NCBI GenBank assembly: GCA_002633025.1
Contig: NMRB01000010.1
Span: 677,686-741,685 of the forward strand
Reading direction: 5' to 3'
Length of the DNA stretch: 64,000 bases
From: Notospermus geniculatus
Taxonomy: Eukaryota > Nemertea > Pilidiophora > Heteronemertea > Lineidae
This document shows positions 1-11,691 of this stretch, piece after piece. Each line of letters opens with the position of its first letter. Positions within the stretch are counted from its first letter, which is position 1. A program made the translations under genes and the position numbers. Below the pieces are notes generated by a model. That model saw only the letters and a program-made list of their open reading frames with translations. It was not told the DNA's origin and did not search any database.

Positions 1-917
1 GGGAATATGGGCCCTGGGGTAGTAAGAGTTGACGCAGCTGTAAGACAATACTCGACTCTCATTTTGCTTACTTGATCCAATGACTACTGCTTTCGTTCTT
101 CTTTTGCTACTGGTTTCGTTCTTCCTGTCAAATGTCTTGTCACTTCAGACCTGCTGTTCAGATGGCAGGAAATTTGTACGTGGGAATGGGGAACTTGTTG
201 ATTGAGATTTCTCTATAGGTTGCTATTCTTGATAAATGCAAATCTCATTGAATTTGGAACAAAATAAGAAATAACTGCAAAAAGGAAAATTTACCTATGG
301 TACTACACTAGTATAGGCCAAGTAAATCCCACGCAAAGTGTTGAGATCCAACATCAGTACCACTTACCATTTTATAGAATGACTGCTTGCAGTCGCCTGT
401 TGAACACGAATCATGCTCATTTCATTCCTTTGTTGTATCCATTGAATCCCATCCAATGGATGCAAACCAACAGATACAGAGTAACTCTACTAGTAATCCA
501 CAATGTTCATTGCAACTGTATCCAAATGAATCGAGAGTCCCACTGAAAGATGACATCCAGGCTGATTACTCCGTAATAGTCGTGATGATATCACTGCAAT
601 GATGAACATCATACCCATCTGCATACAGAAGCATTTCATTGGAAAGTATCGGAATAATAACCAGGCGGGATGGTCCCAAATGAATACACAAATGGTATTC
701 GGCAATGTTTAGAAATAAAAGGCTGGGGAGAGTGGCCAATCACAACTGAAACGAACGCTGCCGAGCTGTCGTCTGCTACGACCAAGCGTTGACTGTACGC
801 CGTGCAATCTCTAGCTGGATTCTGAGGCTAGTGTTTCATCAAGAAAATTGACATTGGTGGAGGGAATTGTATAATTTAGGAGGTCCGTTTGTCTGGAGCT
901 GAGATTGCCTGCCGGTA
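1..917. other. No supported gene
   Basis: Unique-looking AT-rich sequence. Only short overlapping open frames of about 70 residues occur on both strands, with no recognisable domain or splice context. I see no repeat here. Confidence 0.6.
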
Positions 918-976
918 AGACCATTTCAATATCAAAGAAGCAACAGATGCTGCTTCTTTGAAATTGAAATTGGTCT
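918..976. repeat. 59-nt near-perfect hairpin
   Basis: Two arms of about 25 nt (918-942 and 951-976) pair with one bulge and one mismatch around an 8-nt loop (ACAGATGC). Size and near-complete pairing are compatible with a small-RNA precursor or a tiny fold-back relic. No homologous mature microRNA was recognised, so function is inference. Confidence 0.5.
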
Positions 977-1420
977 CATGCACACTGGTTCGTCGGGTTG
1001 CAGCGGATACGCTACCGGGGTAAAATTTGGGAATATATTTTGGTAGAGTGTCAGCAGAGAGACCAGTAGAGAGGCTGTGCTGCAGACACACTTACATCCC
1101 GATTCCCTTACCTCTCTCTTATCGCACCTGCTGAACTCGGGCACCGCCTTACCCCAACACTAATCAGCTCACTTGACCTGGACATGTCACTAGGGAGAGT
1201 ATGTCATACAGTGATCCTGATTCCAATCTCATGACAGCCGTCTTGATGACACTTAACCCTATATTACTACATAATTGGTAATCGCGGAGATGATGTACTG
1301 TCACCTCATGCTGGCAATCAGATTCAGAGGGTCTTAAACACATCTTCTTCTATAGGGCTACGGGTTGCTTTTCCACGCTAATATGCCTGTAGCCGCCATT
1401 GCCTCCTTGGAGATTTCCAT
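977..1420. other. No supported gene
   Basis: Nothing recognisable; short chance frames only. Confidence 0.5.
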
Positions 1421-1640
1421 GGCTGCTAGAAGTAGCAGTTATGGTGCAAGCGGTACCATATACGCATGACTGCTGGAAGTAGCAGTTATGATGCAAGTGC
1501 TACCATTATACGCATGGCTGCCAGAAGTGGCAGTGAGTATAATATGCATGTAGTAGGCCTACCATTATACGCATGATTGCCAGAGGTATAGCAGTTCGTA
1601 CAGATGAGGCTGCTAGAAGTAGCAGTTTGTAGTGCTAGCC
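1421..1640. repeat. Minisatellite, ~48-bp unit, about 5 copies
   Basis: Imperfect tandem units begin GGCTGCTAGAAGTAGCAG and usually end CCATTATACGCAT. They start near 1421, 1468, 1516, 1575 and 1608. The third unit is expanded by about 11 bp and the fourth is shortened. Each unit also contains a small internal palindrome (CTGCTAGAAGTAGCAG). Confidence 0.8.
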
Positions 1641-1950
1641 TTGTGATTTACACAGTTTTTTTAGGGCTCGGAATGTCTTTTGATGCATTCCCCCAGGCAG
1701 GGCTGCGGGTATACGATATTTTCGAGCCATTAACCTCATCAGCATGTCGGATATCTATTTTCATTGCAAGTGACAAAAATATACACTTCCGAGGGTTAAC
1801 GAAAGCCCCTAGCGCTTCCGTGATATGCGAACCATTTCTCCACATAAATGCCCGATAGCTCTTATTCAATAGCCCGATGTCCAGGGAATCCCGGTCAAGC
1901 GTACGACGATAAATGAGGCAATCAGTCACCCCACGGCTCTCCAGAGGTCC
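1641..1950. other. No supported gene
   Basis: Overlapping frames on both strands (84 and 122 residues) look like chance; no domain recognised. Confidence 0.5.
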
Positions 1951-3947
1951 TCTACTATGGCAGTGCGGGCCCCTAGCAATATCGAATAAGCACTTCATAC
2001 ATACTAATAGTAACAAGAAAGTCAGAAGAAAAACATCTTCAGGAGGACAATGCAGTCGAATGTGTTTGAGACGATGTTTAAAAAACTCAAGCTCAGTTGT
2101 AGAGCACTATCTTAAATTGATTAACCCTTTGTATCACCACTGGGTATTGATCTTGAAGAAATCGACAACAAAGAGACGTTCAGGAAATTGACAATGGATC
2201 ATTCTATGAAGGATGTACGTACATGGTACGTATGAACGCCCCTGCACTTATGATACCGACAAAAATGATTGAGCATCTTCGAATGTAGCCGGAGCTATAG
2301 CCAACACAATATAGGATATTTCAGAAAAACTCTACCCCGAACAATGGATAAATGATATACTGGCATTGCCTTTGTTAAAAATCCGTTTTTTTCTCGACAA
2401 ACATTCATTTCATCAGTTGAATACATAATACGCTTCGTGGCTAAAGGGAATTCAAATCCTATTGAAAACTCATTTTACTTACAAATCTATGTTTTGTAAG
2501 AAGCCGGAGTTGTGTGCACCATAAAAAACTGCAAGACTTCTTGACACAGCAAACAATTGATCTGTGGTTTGTAGACATACGCTGTAGATATTATGCATCA
2601 ATTTTAATTCAACTTAAACTGAAACCAGTTTTTCCATGTAATTCTCAGGTTTGCCAACCTCTTTGATATTCATTACCATTAGGATGAATAATAAAGAACG
2701 CCGATTTCAGTTATAAAATATGCAACATCCGAGAAATCTTGCTTAATAACTCTTAACAGCTATCACACTCTGCGTGCTACAAACAAATGGCTGACAAGAG
2801 AGACGAAAATCTCACAGTGGGCATTAACAACACCCTATTCTTCCATTAACTCAAATTTTAAAAGCGCTTAAACCATAGTTACCAATCGAAAGGATGTTTT
2901 ACGACTGATTTTAGAGTGTGTTTTATTCCAATCGAGTACCCAAGAGAACAAGGAACTGAAAAACGAGCTACCACAATAGACCTGCAATCTTAGTTAAAAT
3001 CGGGTTTGAGATAGGAAAGTAACATTCATCTCAATAGATTAAAGGAAATTTCAATCATGAAATTTAGTTTTTGCAATGTCAGTTGATTTGTTGGCATAAA
3101 CCTAGAGATGCCAGCTGCCAGACTGTGTGCAATTCAACTCTCTGTCGTGACAGTAAGTTGTGAAAGGGGTAAGGCATAGGCCAGCACGGAGAGATCCCAC
3201 AATAAACAGAACAGCCCAAGTGCTCTATTGTTACCATTCACTGAGTTGGCTTACAATAGGGCTTTCACAGTCAGTCATTGTTTAAGCATATTTGGTCCAC
3301 ACAATACATGGTGGTGACAAAAGACTCAGCTATTCTGACAGTTGTCCGTTCAATCAGTCTGTACTAGTTTATCCCTTAAATTTCCACCCCGACTCCTCAG
3401 CATTAATTTTTGCGAATGGCTTCTGCTGATTCAAACGTTGACTAACACCATACCAGGTACGGTGTGAAGCATGGAGGGTTATCGCCGCGGGACATTGCTA
3501 GTAAATTGCTATCCACCTTAATATCCTCTCGCTGGCAGGCGGAGACGTGACCAGATTTAAACATTGGTTGATGCCTTTAAATTGGTAATAACTTGTATTG
3601 GCCAGGAACAATCAATTTGTTTTGAAGCAGCCATATATGGGTCCGGTGCATAAACTTTTCCTGTATCCAGTTTATGGCTGCAAAGACTAAGCAATGCAAG
3701 GAATTGATAACAAGTGGTAAACAGGTGCTGTGGTATGAAATCATATATGAATGTGACCGTCTTCTGAGAAAAGTACTACATTTGTATTTCCATTAATTAA
3801 GAGGAAGCATTTTGCCGAAAGAAATGATATCTTGGTTACTGGGAGTGGACGTGGCTTAACCCACAGTTGGATTAGAGGGATTAAATTGTACTGGAACATC
3901 TTTATTGTGGGGGTTGTTTATACTACAAGTACGTCAACAGGTGGGAA
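1951..3947. repeat. 2.0-kb tandem duplication, copy 1
   Basis: The block starts at TCTACTATGGCAGTGCGGGC and ends at GTCAACAGGTGGGAA. It is followed directly by a second copy in the same orientation. The copies share almost every base and differ by scattered substitutions and small indels; for example, copy 1 has an extra GTTGAATACATAATAC stretch near 2416 that is absent near 4416. I found no coding frame conserved between the copies. The flanks join cleanly, so this is either a true head-to-tail duplication or two haplotypes assembled in tandem. Confidence 0.9.
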
Positions 3948-5971
3948 TCTACTATGGCAGTGCGGGCCCCTAGCAATATCGAATAAGCACTTCATACATA
4001 CTAATAGTAACAAGAAAGTCAGAAGAAAAACATCTTCAGAAGGACAATGTAGTTGAATGTGTCGAGATGATGTTTAAAAAACTCAAGCTCAGTTGTAGAG
4101 CACTATCTTAAATTGATTAACACTTTGTATCACCACTGGGTATTGATCTTGAAGAAATCGACAACAAAGACACGTTCAGGAAATTGACAATGGATCATTC
4201 TATGAAGGATGTACATGGTACGTATATTATATGAACGCCCCTGCACTTATGATACCGACAAAAATGATTGAGCATCTTCGAATGTAGCCGGAGCTATAGC
4301 CAACACAATATAGGATATTTCAGAAAAACTCTACCCCGAACAATGGATAAATGATATACTGGCATTGCCTTTGTTAAAAATCCGTTTTTTTCTCGAGAAA
4401 CATTCATTTCATCAGCTTCGTGGCTAAAGGGAATTCAAATCCTACTGAAAACTCATTTTACTTACAAATCTATGTTTTGTAAGAAGCCGGAGTTGTGTGC
4501 ACCATAAAAAACTGCAAGACAGCAAACAATTGATCTGTGGTTTGTAGACATACGCTGTAGATATTATACATCAATTTTAATTCAACTTAAACTGAAACCA
4601 GTTTTTCCATGTAATTCTCAGGTTTGCCAACCTCTTTGATATTCATTACCATTAGGATGAATAATAAAGAACGCCGATTTCAGTTATAAAATATGCAACA
4701 TCCGAGAAATCTTGCTTAATAACTCTTAACAGCTATCACACTCTGCGTGCTACCAAACAAATGGCTGACAAGAGAGACGAAAATCTCACAGTGAGCATTA
4801 ACAACACCCTATTCTTCCATTAACTCAAAGTTTAAAAGCGCTTAAACCATAGTTACCAATCGAAAGGATGTTTTACGACTGATTTTAGAGTGTGTTTTAT
4901 TCCAATCGAGTACCCTAGAGGACAAGGAATTGAAAAACGAGCTACCACAATAGACCAGCAATCTTAGTTAAAATCGGGTTTGAGATAGGAAAGTAACATT
5001 CATCTCAATAGATTAAAGGAAATTTCAATCATGAAATTTAGTTTTTGCAACTGTCAGTTGATTTGTTGGCATAAACCTAGAGATGCCAGCTGCCAGACTG
5101 TGTGCAATTCAACTTTCTGTCGTGACAATAAGTTGTGAAAGGGGTAAATTCAACTCTCTGTCGTGACAATAAGTTGTGAAAGGGGTAAGGCATAGGCCAG
5201 CACGGAGAGATCCCACAATAAACAGAACAGCCCAAGTGCTCTATTGTTACCATTCACTGAGTTGGCTTTACAATAGGGCTTTCACAGTCAGTCATTGTTT
5301 AAGCATATTTGGTCCACACAATACATGGTGGTGACAAAAGACTCAGCTATTCTGACAGTTGTCCGTTCAATCAATCTGTACTAGTTTATCCCTTAAATTT
5401 CCACCCCGACTCCTCATCATTAATTTTTGCGAATGGCTTCTGCTGATTCAAACCTTGACTAACACCATACCAGGTACGGTGTGAAGCATGGAGGGTTATC
5501 GCCGCGGGACATTGCTAGTAAATTGCTATCCACCTTAATATCCTCTCGCTGGCAGGCGGAGACGTGACCAGATTTAAACATTGGTTGATGCCTTTAAATT
5601 GGTAATAACTTGTATTGGCCGGGAACAATCAATTTGTTTTGAAGCAGCCATATAGTAGGTCCGGTGCATAAACTTTTCCTGTATCCAGTTTATGACTGCA
5701 AAGACTTATGAGTAAGGAATGCAAGGAATTGATAACAAGTGGTAAACAGGTGCTGTGGTATGAAATCATATATGAATGTGACCGTCTTCTGAGAAAAGTC
5801 TACATTTGTATTTCCATTAATTAAGATGAAGCATTTTGCCGAAAGAAATGATATCTTGGTTACTGGGAGTGGACGTGACTTAACCCACAGTTGGATTAGA
5901 GGGATTAAATTGTACTGGAACATCTTTATTGTGGGGGTTGTTTATACTACAAGTACGTCAACAGGTGGGAA
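3948..5971. repeat. 2.0-kb tandem duplication, copy 2
   Basis: Second copy of the block at 1951-3947. Its right end (ACAGGTGGGAAG, 5961-5972) leaves the homology where copy 1 re-enters the start of the block. It carries a private 41-bp internal duplication (5106-5187) and a private ATGAGTA insertion near 5708. Confidence 0.9.
5106..5187. repeat. 41-bp tandem duplication private to copy 2
   Basis: AATTCAACTYTCTGTCGTGA and the following bases through GAAAGGGGTA occur twice in a row (5106-5146 and 5147-5187). The matching position of copy 1 (near 3132) has a single copy, so this arose after the 2-kb duplication or distinguishes two haplotypes. Confidence 0.85.
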
Positions 5972-6174
5972 GAATCTTTGTATGGCGGATATACCTTTGT
6001 GTATTTTATCTCGTATTGTGGAACTGAACAAAGGCATGTCCCAGGTCGAACTTGACAGTTTATCACGAACAATGCTGAAGGCATTTGAGTGTGAACCGTT
6101 GCTTTGGATGTGTTTGAGGAGGTATTGTATTGTGTTAGTGAACAAAGGCCATGTCCTTATTGAGAAAGCACCAG

Positions 6175-6278
6175 GGTCCATATTCACAAACATACCTAAG
6201 TCAAAGTATGATACTTATCTTTTGTGTTGAACAAAGGATAAGTGTCACACTTAAACTTAAGTAGCTTTATGAATATGC
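6175..6278. mobile_element. Palindromic MITE, diverged copy
   Basis: Arms beginning TCCATATTCACAAAC and ending GCTTTATGAATATG flank the same TCTTTTGTGTTGAACAAAGG centre as the cleaner copy at 6359-6463. It is more diverged in the left arm. There is no coding capacity; it is a non-autonomous fold-back relic. Confidence 0.75.
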
Positions 6279-6358
6279 CCTGGGCTGTGCCTATTCCTAA
6301 AGGTGTTTTAGGTATTGTGTGGCTGAATAATACAGCGACCAGTTCATTAAGCACCTGG

Positions 6359-6463
6359 CCCCGTATTCATAAAGCTACTTAAGTCTAAGTATGATACTTA
6401 TCTTTTGTGTTGAACAAAGGATAAGTGTCATACTTTGACTTAAGTAGTTTTATGAATACGGGG
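6359..6463. mobile_element. Palindromic MITE, 105 bp, CCTGG target duplication
   Basis: Inverted arms of about 40 bp begin CCCCGTATTCATAAAGCTAC and mirror to TTTATGAATACGGGG, around a short loop. CCTGG immediately flanks both sides (6354-6358 and 6464-6468). The neighbouring uninterrupted unit junction (6536-6543) has a single CCTGG, which supports a 5-bp target-site duplication. It has no coding capacity; the transposase family is unknown. Confidence 0.85.
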
Positions 6464-6600
6464 CCTGGGCTGTGCCTAATTCTAAGGATGTTTAAGGTAT
6501 CGTACGACTAAAAACGTCATGACCTCATTCATTAAGCACCTGGGTTGTGCCTAATTCTGACGATGTTTGTGATATTGTGTGGCTGAATAATGCTAGCACT

Positions 6601-7541
6601 AGAATCCTGGATTTCGCTCGTGCCTTGAAAATGCATTCCCTTCTGATTTACCAGGCAATGATTCTCAAACGTTTCCACAGCAGAGCCTTCTAATGTTCCC
6701 AAATGAATCCACCAATATTGGTAATCATCAGCTGGAACTGACATACCAGACGTACTTGACAAGAAAACTAATATATCATAACAAGAACAGACTAGCATAA
6801 GTGTATTGACAGATCTCTTCTTAAGAAAAAAATAGCAACCAATAAAACGTTGCTATTATCCCATCCGATTCTTAACAACTCAATTGCCTATCAAGATGGT
6901 ATTTTCTTTGCCTGATTAACCGAAGAAACTTCATAGTGAGCTCAGCAATGGTTCTGACGTTACAGTTACTTTGAAAACATTTCCGAAAGGAACGATTATA
7001 GCCATATTATCGACTGTGTAATCAACAGGTTTTTGAGCATAAATTCGAGATGTTTTATTTTGAGTATCCAATGACAAAGTAAAGGAAACGATTTTCTGTG
7101 AAATCTGCAAGTCCATTGAACGATAATCCGGACATTAATTCGCCCAATGTTATTTGTCTATAGAGCAAAAAAACTGCAGTACTTGGGGCTCGGCTCTCGA
7201 TCCAATACCGAAGAAAATCCATACTTCATTTTGTTGTTAAATCCATCTCTGCAACATAGAAATAACGTCATCTTTCACAATAACAAGTTTCTGAACCCAG
7301 TAACCTGGAGCAAATATTTGTGACTGTAAAAGCCTGGATGTTAAGTATGGTTTATATACCAACATCATCAGCAACTGCTTGAAAAGGATGGGATCCTGGA
7401 TGCTAAGTCTAATCTATCTAGAGCTGTATCCTATGGCAATAGGAACAAAAACAATGACCATTCCAGCCATCGTTAATCTAGGTTGACAAGGACATCTCGA
7501 TTATTCCCTGCGGTGTGATTTATATTAGTATCGGGCAGAAG
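6601..7541. other. No supported gene
   Basis: AT-rich sequence with only short chance frames (88 and 61 residues on minus). No repeat structure seen. Confidence 0.5.
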
Positions 7542-7868
7542 TTACAAATGTGGTTCACGGGTCATGTCATCTGCAGTAGATTGCTTTTTGATGTGGGCTT
7601 GGTCATAATAATGAAAGATTAGATCAGGGGGTTGATCATGCTGAGTTGAAAAGGATGGATTGGAAAAAGCTTGAAAAAAGTCAGAAAGGTTAAATTGGAA
7701 ATAACTGGGAAAGGGGTGGAAGCTTTCACAATCAATGAACTCAGAACTATTTTTTGCAAAACGCGGCTTGTTTGCAGTCAGAAGTTCAAATTTATTATTT
7801 TTTAATCTTCTTATTCTCTTCATGAGGCGAGGCTTTTTTGATAGTTCGGTTCGCGAGTACGCCGACAT
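7542..7868 (-). CDS. Possible small ORF or first exon (108 codons), unknown
   Basis: Minus-strand frame from ATG at 7868 to a stop at 7542. The start lies in good context (GAC before ATG) beside a CpG-containing stretch (7840-7960) that could be a promoter or 5' leader. The translation is basic at its N-terminus (Lys/Arg-rich, residues 7-35), then rich in Phe, Ser and Pro. I recognise no domain, signal peptide or membrane segment. A frame of this length is expected by chance, so this is only a weak candidate; it could also be an exon continuing through a splice site. Confidence 0.15.
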   Translation of the reverse strand: MSAYSRTELSKKPRLMKRIRRLKNNKFELLTANKPRFAKNSSEFIDCESFHPFPSYFQFNLSDFFQAFSNPSFSTQHDQPPDLIFHYYDQAHIKKQSTADDMTREPHL

Positions 7869-8789
7869 GTCGAACTCCGGATTTAAAAAAAATAAAGTTT
7901 TTTTTCAGACTTTTTCCGAGTCCGCCGTGTGTATTGCCGTTTACGAGAGCCAAACATCACCATCATAAAATACGACAGCACCTAATATTTTTCAGATGGT
8001 AGAAATATCCTTGAAAAAGTGAAAACGTCAGAGCGCATTTTCCGACAACCGGAATGCATAGACCACTAACCAAAAACATCATAGACAGATCATGGGAAAA
8101 GTGCCCTATGAATATGAAATCTGTTTATCTCTCATCACATCCGAGTGACTCCATGTATTATGCAGAAGATTGTTCATATGAAGTTAGAAAGCATATCAAA
8201 CAGATTGTTATTGGATTTCCCCGCGTTCTCATTTCATTTGTCGCCATTAAATTCTCGTCACATTTTCAAGGGCTACCATACTATAGGATTATGATGCCAT
8301 GTGGAGAAAACAAAAAGAAAATTATGCGAATTTGCATTTGAATTCCGAGTTATTGGTTCTCGCATTTGAGTTGTGAATTATTGGTTCGTGATACCAATGC
8401 ATGGAAACTGTTGTATTGGGGAGGGATAGCGAATAGTGATGATAGTACCATTAGCACACATGGCACGGATGCGAATCCCCATGGTCGATGGTTGGGAAGT
8501 CAAACATTCCGTGGACGAGATAGTCCACCCCATCATGTATCAACTTCTATTAACTGAGAAACCATTACAGAACTGGTTCTATTAACTGATATCTCTGATA
8601 ATAATGGATATTGTATTAATTCGGATTCGTGATCATTGAGGTGTTCCTTGCAGACAGACAACAATGGTAATCCTGTAAGTCAGAGTTAGTCTGCTACTGT
8701 AAGGTCATAATATTCTAATGGTGATGGTTTCTATAGCCATGATCGTAATCCCCTCGTTGAACTTTAAAACGGACATTCCTGTTACAACA
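7869..8789. other. No supported gene
   Basis: Short overlapping frames (up to 95 residues) without recognisable content. Confidence 0.5.
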
Positions 8790-8907
8790 GGATTTTTTAT
8801 TTTATTTGTTAATGTTTATTTTATTTTAATTTAATTTTGATTTAATTTTTTAATTTATTTTTAAGTTTATTTATTTTTTATTTTTTTCTTTAATAAAAAT
8901 TTCTCTC
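8790..8907. repeat. T-rich low-complexity tract
   Basis: A run of TTTTATTT/TTTAATTT-type words of about 118 bp with almost no C or G, on the T-rich strand. It could be an expanded poly(T)/A tail of a retroelement, but no element body is recognisable beside it. Confidence 0.85.
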
Positions 8908-9412
8908 TCGTATATTCGCATCGTCTAATTTGAATATAAAGGTATGATCACACAGTGTAAGTTCAAGCAACATTCTCCCCATGTGGTTAAAGTAGAAGAT
9001 CCTTGATCCTCGGTCAACAACCTGATTAAAGCACCCGGGGCTATTCTCGTAATACCACCATCACACTGCCCGAAGTCTGTAATGAATTGATATGATTAAA
9101 TTTGATAATATGGCAAGGAAAAGCGAAAAGTTGTCGTGATATTCACACTCTTTGAGACTCCCCGAGGCTTTCATGTCCGCTCTGGAATAAGTTGCTTAAT
9201 AAAGATCTTATTACAATGCTCAGGGTATTCCTTCTTAAAGTATCGGCTAAAGTTGAACGCGTTCAGCGATACTTTCAGCCGTCAAAAATGTGAACGGTTC
9301 TCTGATTACTGATTTATGCGTTTGTCTGATTTTCAAGTGAATATGATCTGATCCGAGTTGAACTCACATGGGTTGGTTACAACTTTTTGTTTCTTATCGT
9401 TAACTGTGAGTT
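8908..9412. other. No supported gene
   Basis: Nothing recognisable. Confidence 0.5.
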
Positions 9413-9585
9413 ACTCGAAATCTCGAATTTTTGACGCAAAAAATCTGACTAACTGCACAAAAAATTGGGAAAATAAGGCTCGGGGGCCTTCGGGAACCGT
9501 CATAAGAAGGTGCCCCGAGCCTTATTTCCTCAATTCAGTGTGCAGTTAGTCAGATTTTTTGCGTCAAAAATTCGAGATTTCGAGT
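9413..9585. mobile_element. 173-bp fold-back (MITE-like) element
   Basis: Almost the whole element is a hairpin. The outer arms (ACTCGAAATCTCGAATTTTT and its complement) are nearly perfect for 40+ bp, and an inner arm (AATAAGGCTCGGGG / CCCCGAGCCTTATT) continues the pairing to a short loop near 9500. An open frame over it is a by-product of the palindrome. No clear target duplication was seen. Confidence 0.85.
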
Positions 9586-11004
9586 CACTTTTCATAACCC
9601 TTAAGTGAAGGCAGCAGCTGTCATAGATGATTCTGTTGTTGGTTATGAGATTCGAAAATTCACAAAGGAAATCCACATTTATCCACATACTTCTCCATAT
9701 CTAGTTATTAGATAGAGCAAGGGTTCAGTGTAGGCTACGAAAACCATAGAACTGCTTCCACCAAATCCATATCATGGCTGATGTCATTCATCATGATGAA
9801 TCATGAGTCCGAAATCCATGTCATCCATCATACTATAGTAATGTTCTTCAATACCAAATACTTTCATCATAAATTCCGATGACCACAACTTCAGACATTG
9901 CACCCCAGCCCCAATCTGGATCAATGACTGCAATTGCTTCCAATCATGTTCCATGCAGGAAGGGATGAACGGAACGGACTATTTCATTATAGCCTTGGAT
10001 ATAAATGGATTATTTAGACATTAGTGGAATTTATCTTTGCGCTGATTTGCGTGAGAATCCTGCCCTATCGTGTCATCAAGCCATTAACGTCATTCATGTT
10101 GCCAGCAATCACAGCCAGGATATTTATTCACGGCTCCTCGAGTTAACCCTAGACGACCAACTCTAGAGCTCTCAACGCTTCCTGAGTGTCCAATAAGGAT
10201 ATGAGTTATGAAGGCAAATTACATTTCATAGGAGCAGAGGCTCTCAAAATCGATTGCGTAAAACTGATCATTCATAATAAATATATACTGCTGTCTACCA
10301 CGAGTGATGTTGGCACATCTGCAGCGCAATGGATTTATCATCAAATGACTGGTGGGCACCCCGTCAAGTGCAGCGATATGTTTCGAGGATTGTGGCCAAC
10401 CGGACAGTCCCTTAGCAACATCGAAGAATGACTCCACTTTCTTTTCCATTTACAAACACAGCAAATGAATCCTTAATAGGGTTTGCCTGTGTCATTGATG
10501 GCAAATGATGGAAACCCTAGCTGGGCCCAAAAGAACAGAGATGTTGGAATGACATGACAATTGGATTTAGACTGATAACAATCCAATCCATTCTTATAGG
10601 ATATACAAGTCAGAGTACAAAGTGACAAAGCTTTCCGAGCGAGAACTTAGGTAAATCACAGTTAGGATTGGATAAGATCAACTAATCCGCAGTAATTGTA
10701 CAAAAGAGAAATGTAACGTCTGTTTGTGTTGATGTACTGCTACATGAAATGGTGTTGTTCATTGACATTTCTTAGTGTTGTAACATTGGTAGTTGGAAAA
10801 AGTAAGAAACTGGCTGACAAGATCATACGCATGCCTGATCAATCCTATCGCTCAAAGTGTGAAAACGGTGGTGGGCGGCGAGCCGCTGTAGACTTTTCCA
10901 ATAAAATGGCCTACTATAGTTCTCCCACATGACGTCGTGGCCATTCATTGTCCAAGCATGATATAACACCACCAAAAATGCATCCTCTCAGACATATTTT
11001 AGGG
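9586..11004. other. No supported gene
   Basis: Short frames near 10186-10449 overlap on opposite strands and look like chance. No repeats recognised. Confidence 0.5.
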
Positions 11005-11145
11005 TAAGAATCCATTCACGGGAATTTCGAGCGGTGCGATGCCGCAGCCATTGTTTCTTTCTGCCGCGTTGATTATGGACAAAGGATGCGGCAGCGCAAA
11101 CTCCTCCACAGTGCCGTAATGCTTCATTACGACACTGCCCCCAGG
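11005..11145 (+). mobile_element. Inverted-repeat element relic, copy 1
   Basis: Starts with the terminal motif AAGAATCCATTCACGGGAAT followed by TTCGAGCGGTGC. It continues through GCGGCAGCGCAAACTCCTCC to a mini-palindrome (GTGCCGTAAT ... ATTACGACAC) and ends CCCAGG. The same sequence is present in reverse at 11499-11603. Non-coding; probably a MITE half or a truncated transposon end. Confidence 0.7.
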
Positions 11146-11498
11146 TCCGGACTATTTCAGCGGAGGATCCTTTATTCCAATACATGACGTACACCAAACG
11201 TTTCGTCAACCTACTTTTATCTGATTGGTTGACCGTTTGGGTTATGTATAGAACAGGACCCAGGCTCATGCGATGCAGCAGGAAAATCGAGGAAAATCAC
11301 TTCTTTTCGATGATCATGCGCGAAAATAGTTCCATCGTAATTTCTTTGTTGTGACTAACTATCATCGCTATCAGATCAAAAACTTGAGTGGGTGGTTACA
11401 AAACATGCAGTTGTTTATTGATTTTGACTTTATTCAGGAGATTTTTTGCGGGGAAGGGAAATAATATCGCATGCTCGATTTTGCAAAGCACTAAGGCA
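11146..11498. other. Spacer between inverted element copies
   Basis: About 350 bp of sequence not shared by the two flanking inverted copies. It could be the remaining interior of one element or host DNA between two insertions. Confidence 0.5.
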
Positions 11499-11603
11499 CC
11501 TGGGCGCAGTGTCGTAATGGGAGCATCAGAAAATGCGGAATTACGGCACTGCGGAGGAGTTTGGCGGCAGCGCACCGCTCGAAATTCGAGTGAATGGATT
11601 CTC
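11499..11603 (-). mobile_element. Inverted-repeat element relic, copy 2
   Basis: Reverse complement of 11005-11145: it begins CCTGGGCGCAGTGTCGTAAT and ends GTGAATGGATTCTC. Copy 1 has an additional ~40 bp between the outer motif and the GCGGCAGCGC block, so the copies are not identical in structure. Confidence 0.7.
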
Positions 11604-11667
11604 CATGTTCTTAGCCGTAGCCTTACATAAACTTTTGTGTCCATGGGCCCGCTTGACAGCTTAGGCT

Positions 11668-11691
11668 GAGAATCCATTCACGCGAATTTCG
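11668..11691 (+). mobile_element. Isolated terminal motif of the same family
   Basis: GAGAATCCATTCACGCGAAT followed by TTCG repeats the outer end of the two copies above, facing copy 2 across about 64 bp. It is a third end without a body. Confidence 0.65.

Larger units (their letters stand above)
6110..6600. repeat. Degenerate ~75-bp tandem array
   Basis: Units of the form CCTGGGCTGTGCCTAATTCT followed by AAGGATGTTTAAGGTATTGTG and ending ATTAAGCA occur at 6279-6358, 6464-6538 and 6539-6600. A more diverged unit lies at about 6110-6172. Two copies of a palindromic MITE sit at unit junctions, so MITE plus unit now forms a ~185-bp higher-order repeat. Confidence 0.75.

Noticed and set aside
5826-6230. 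134-codon plus ORF
   Set aside because: Spans the right end of the 2-kb duplication, the 75-bp array and part of a MITE; a composite of repeats.
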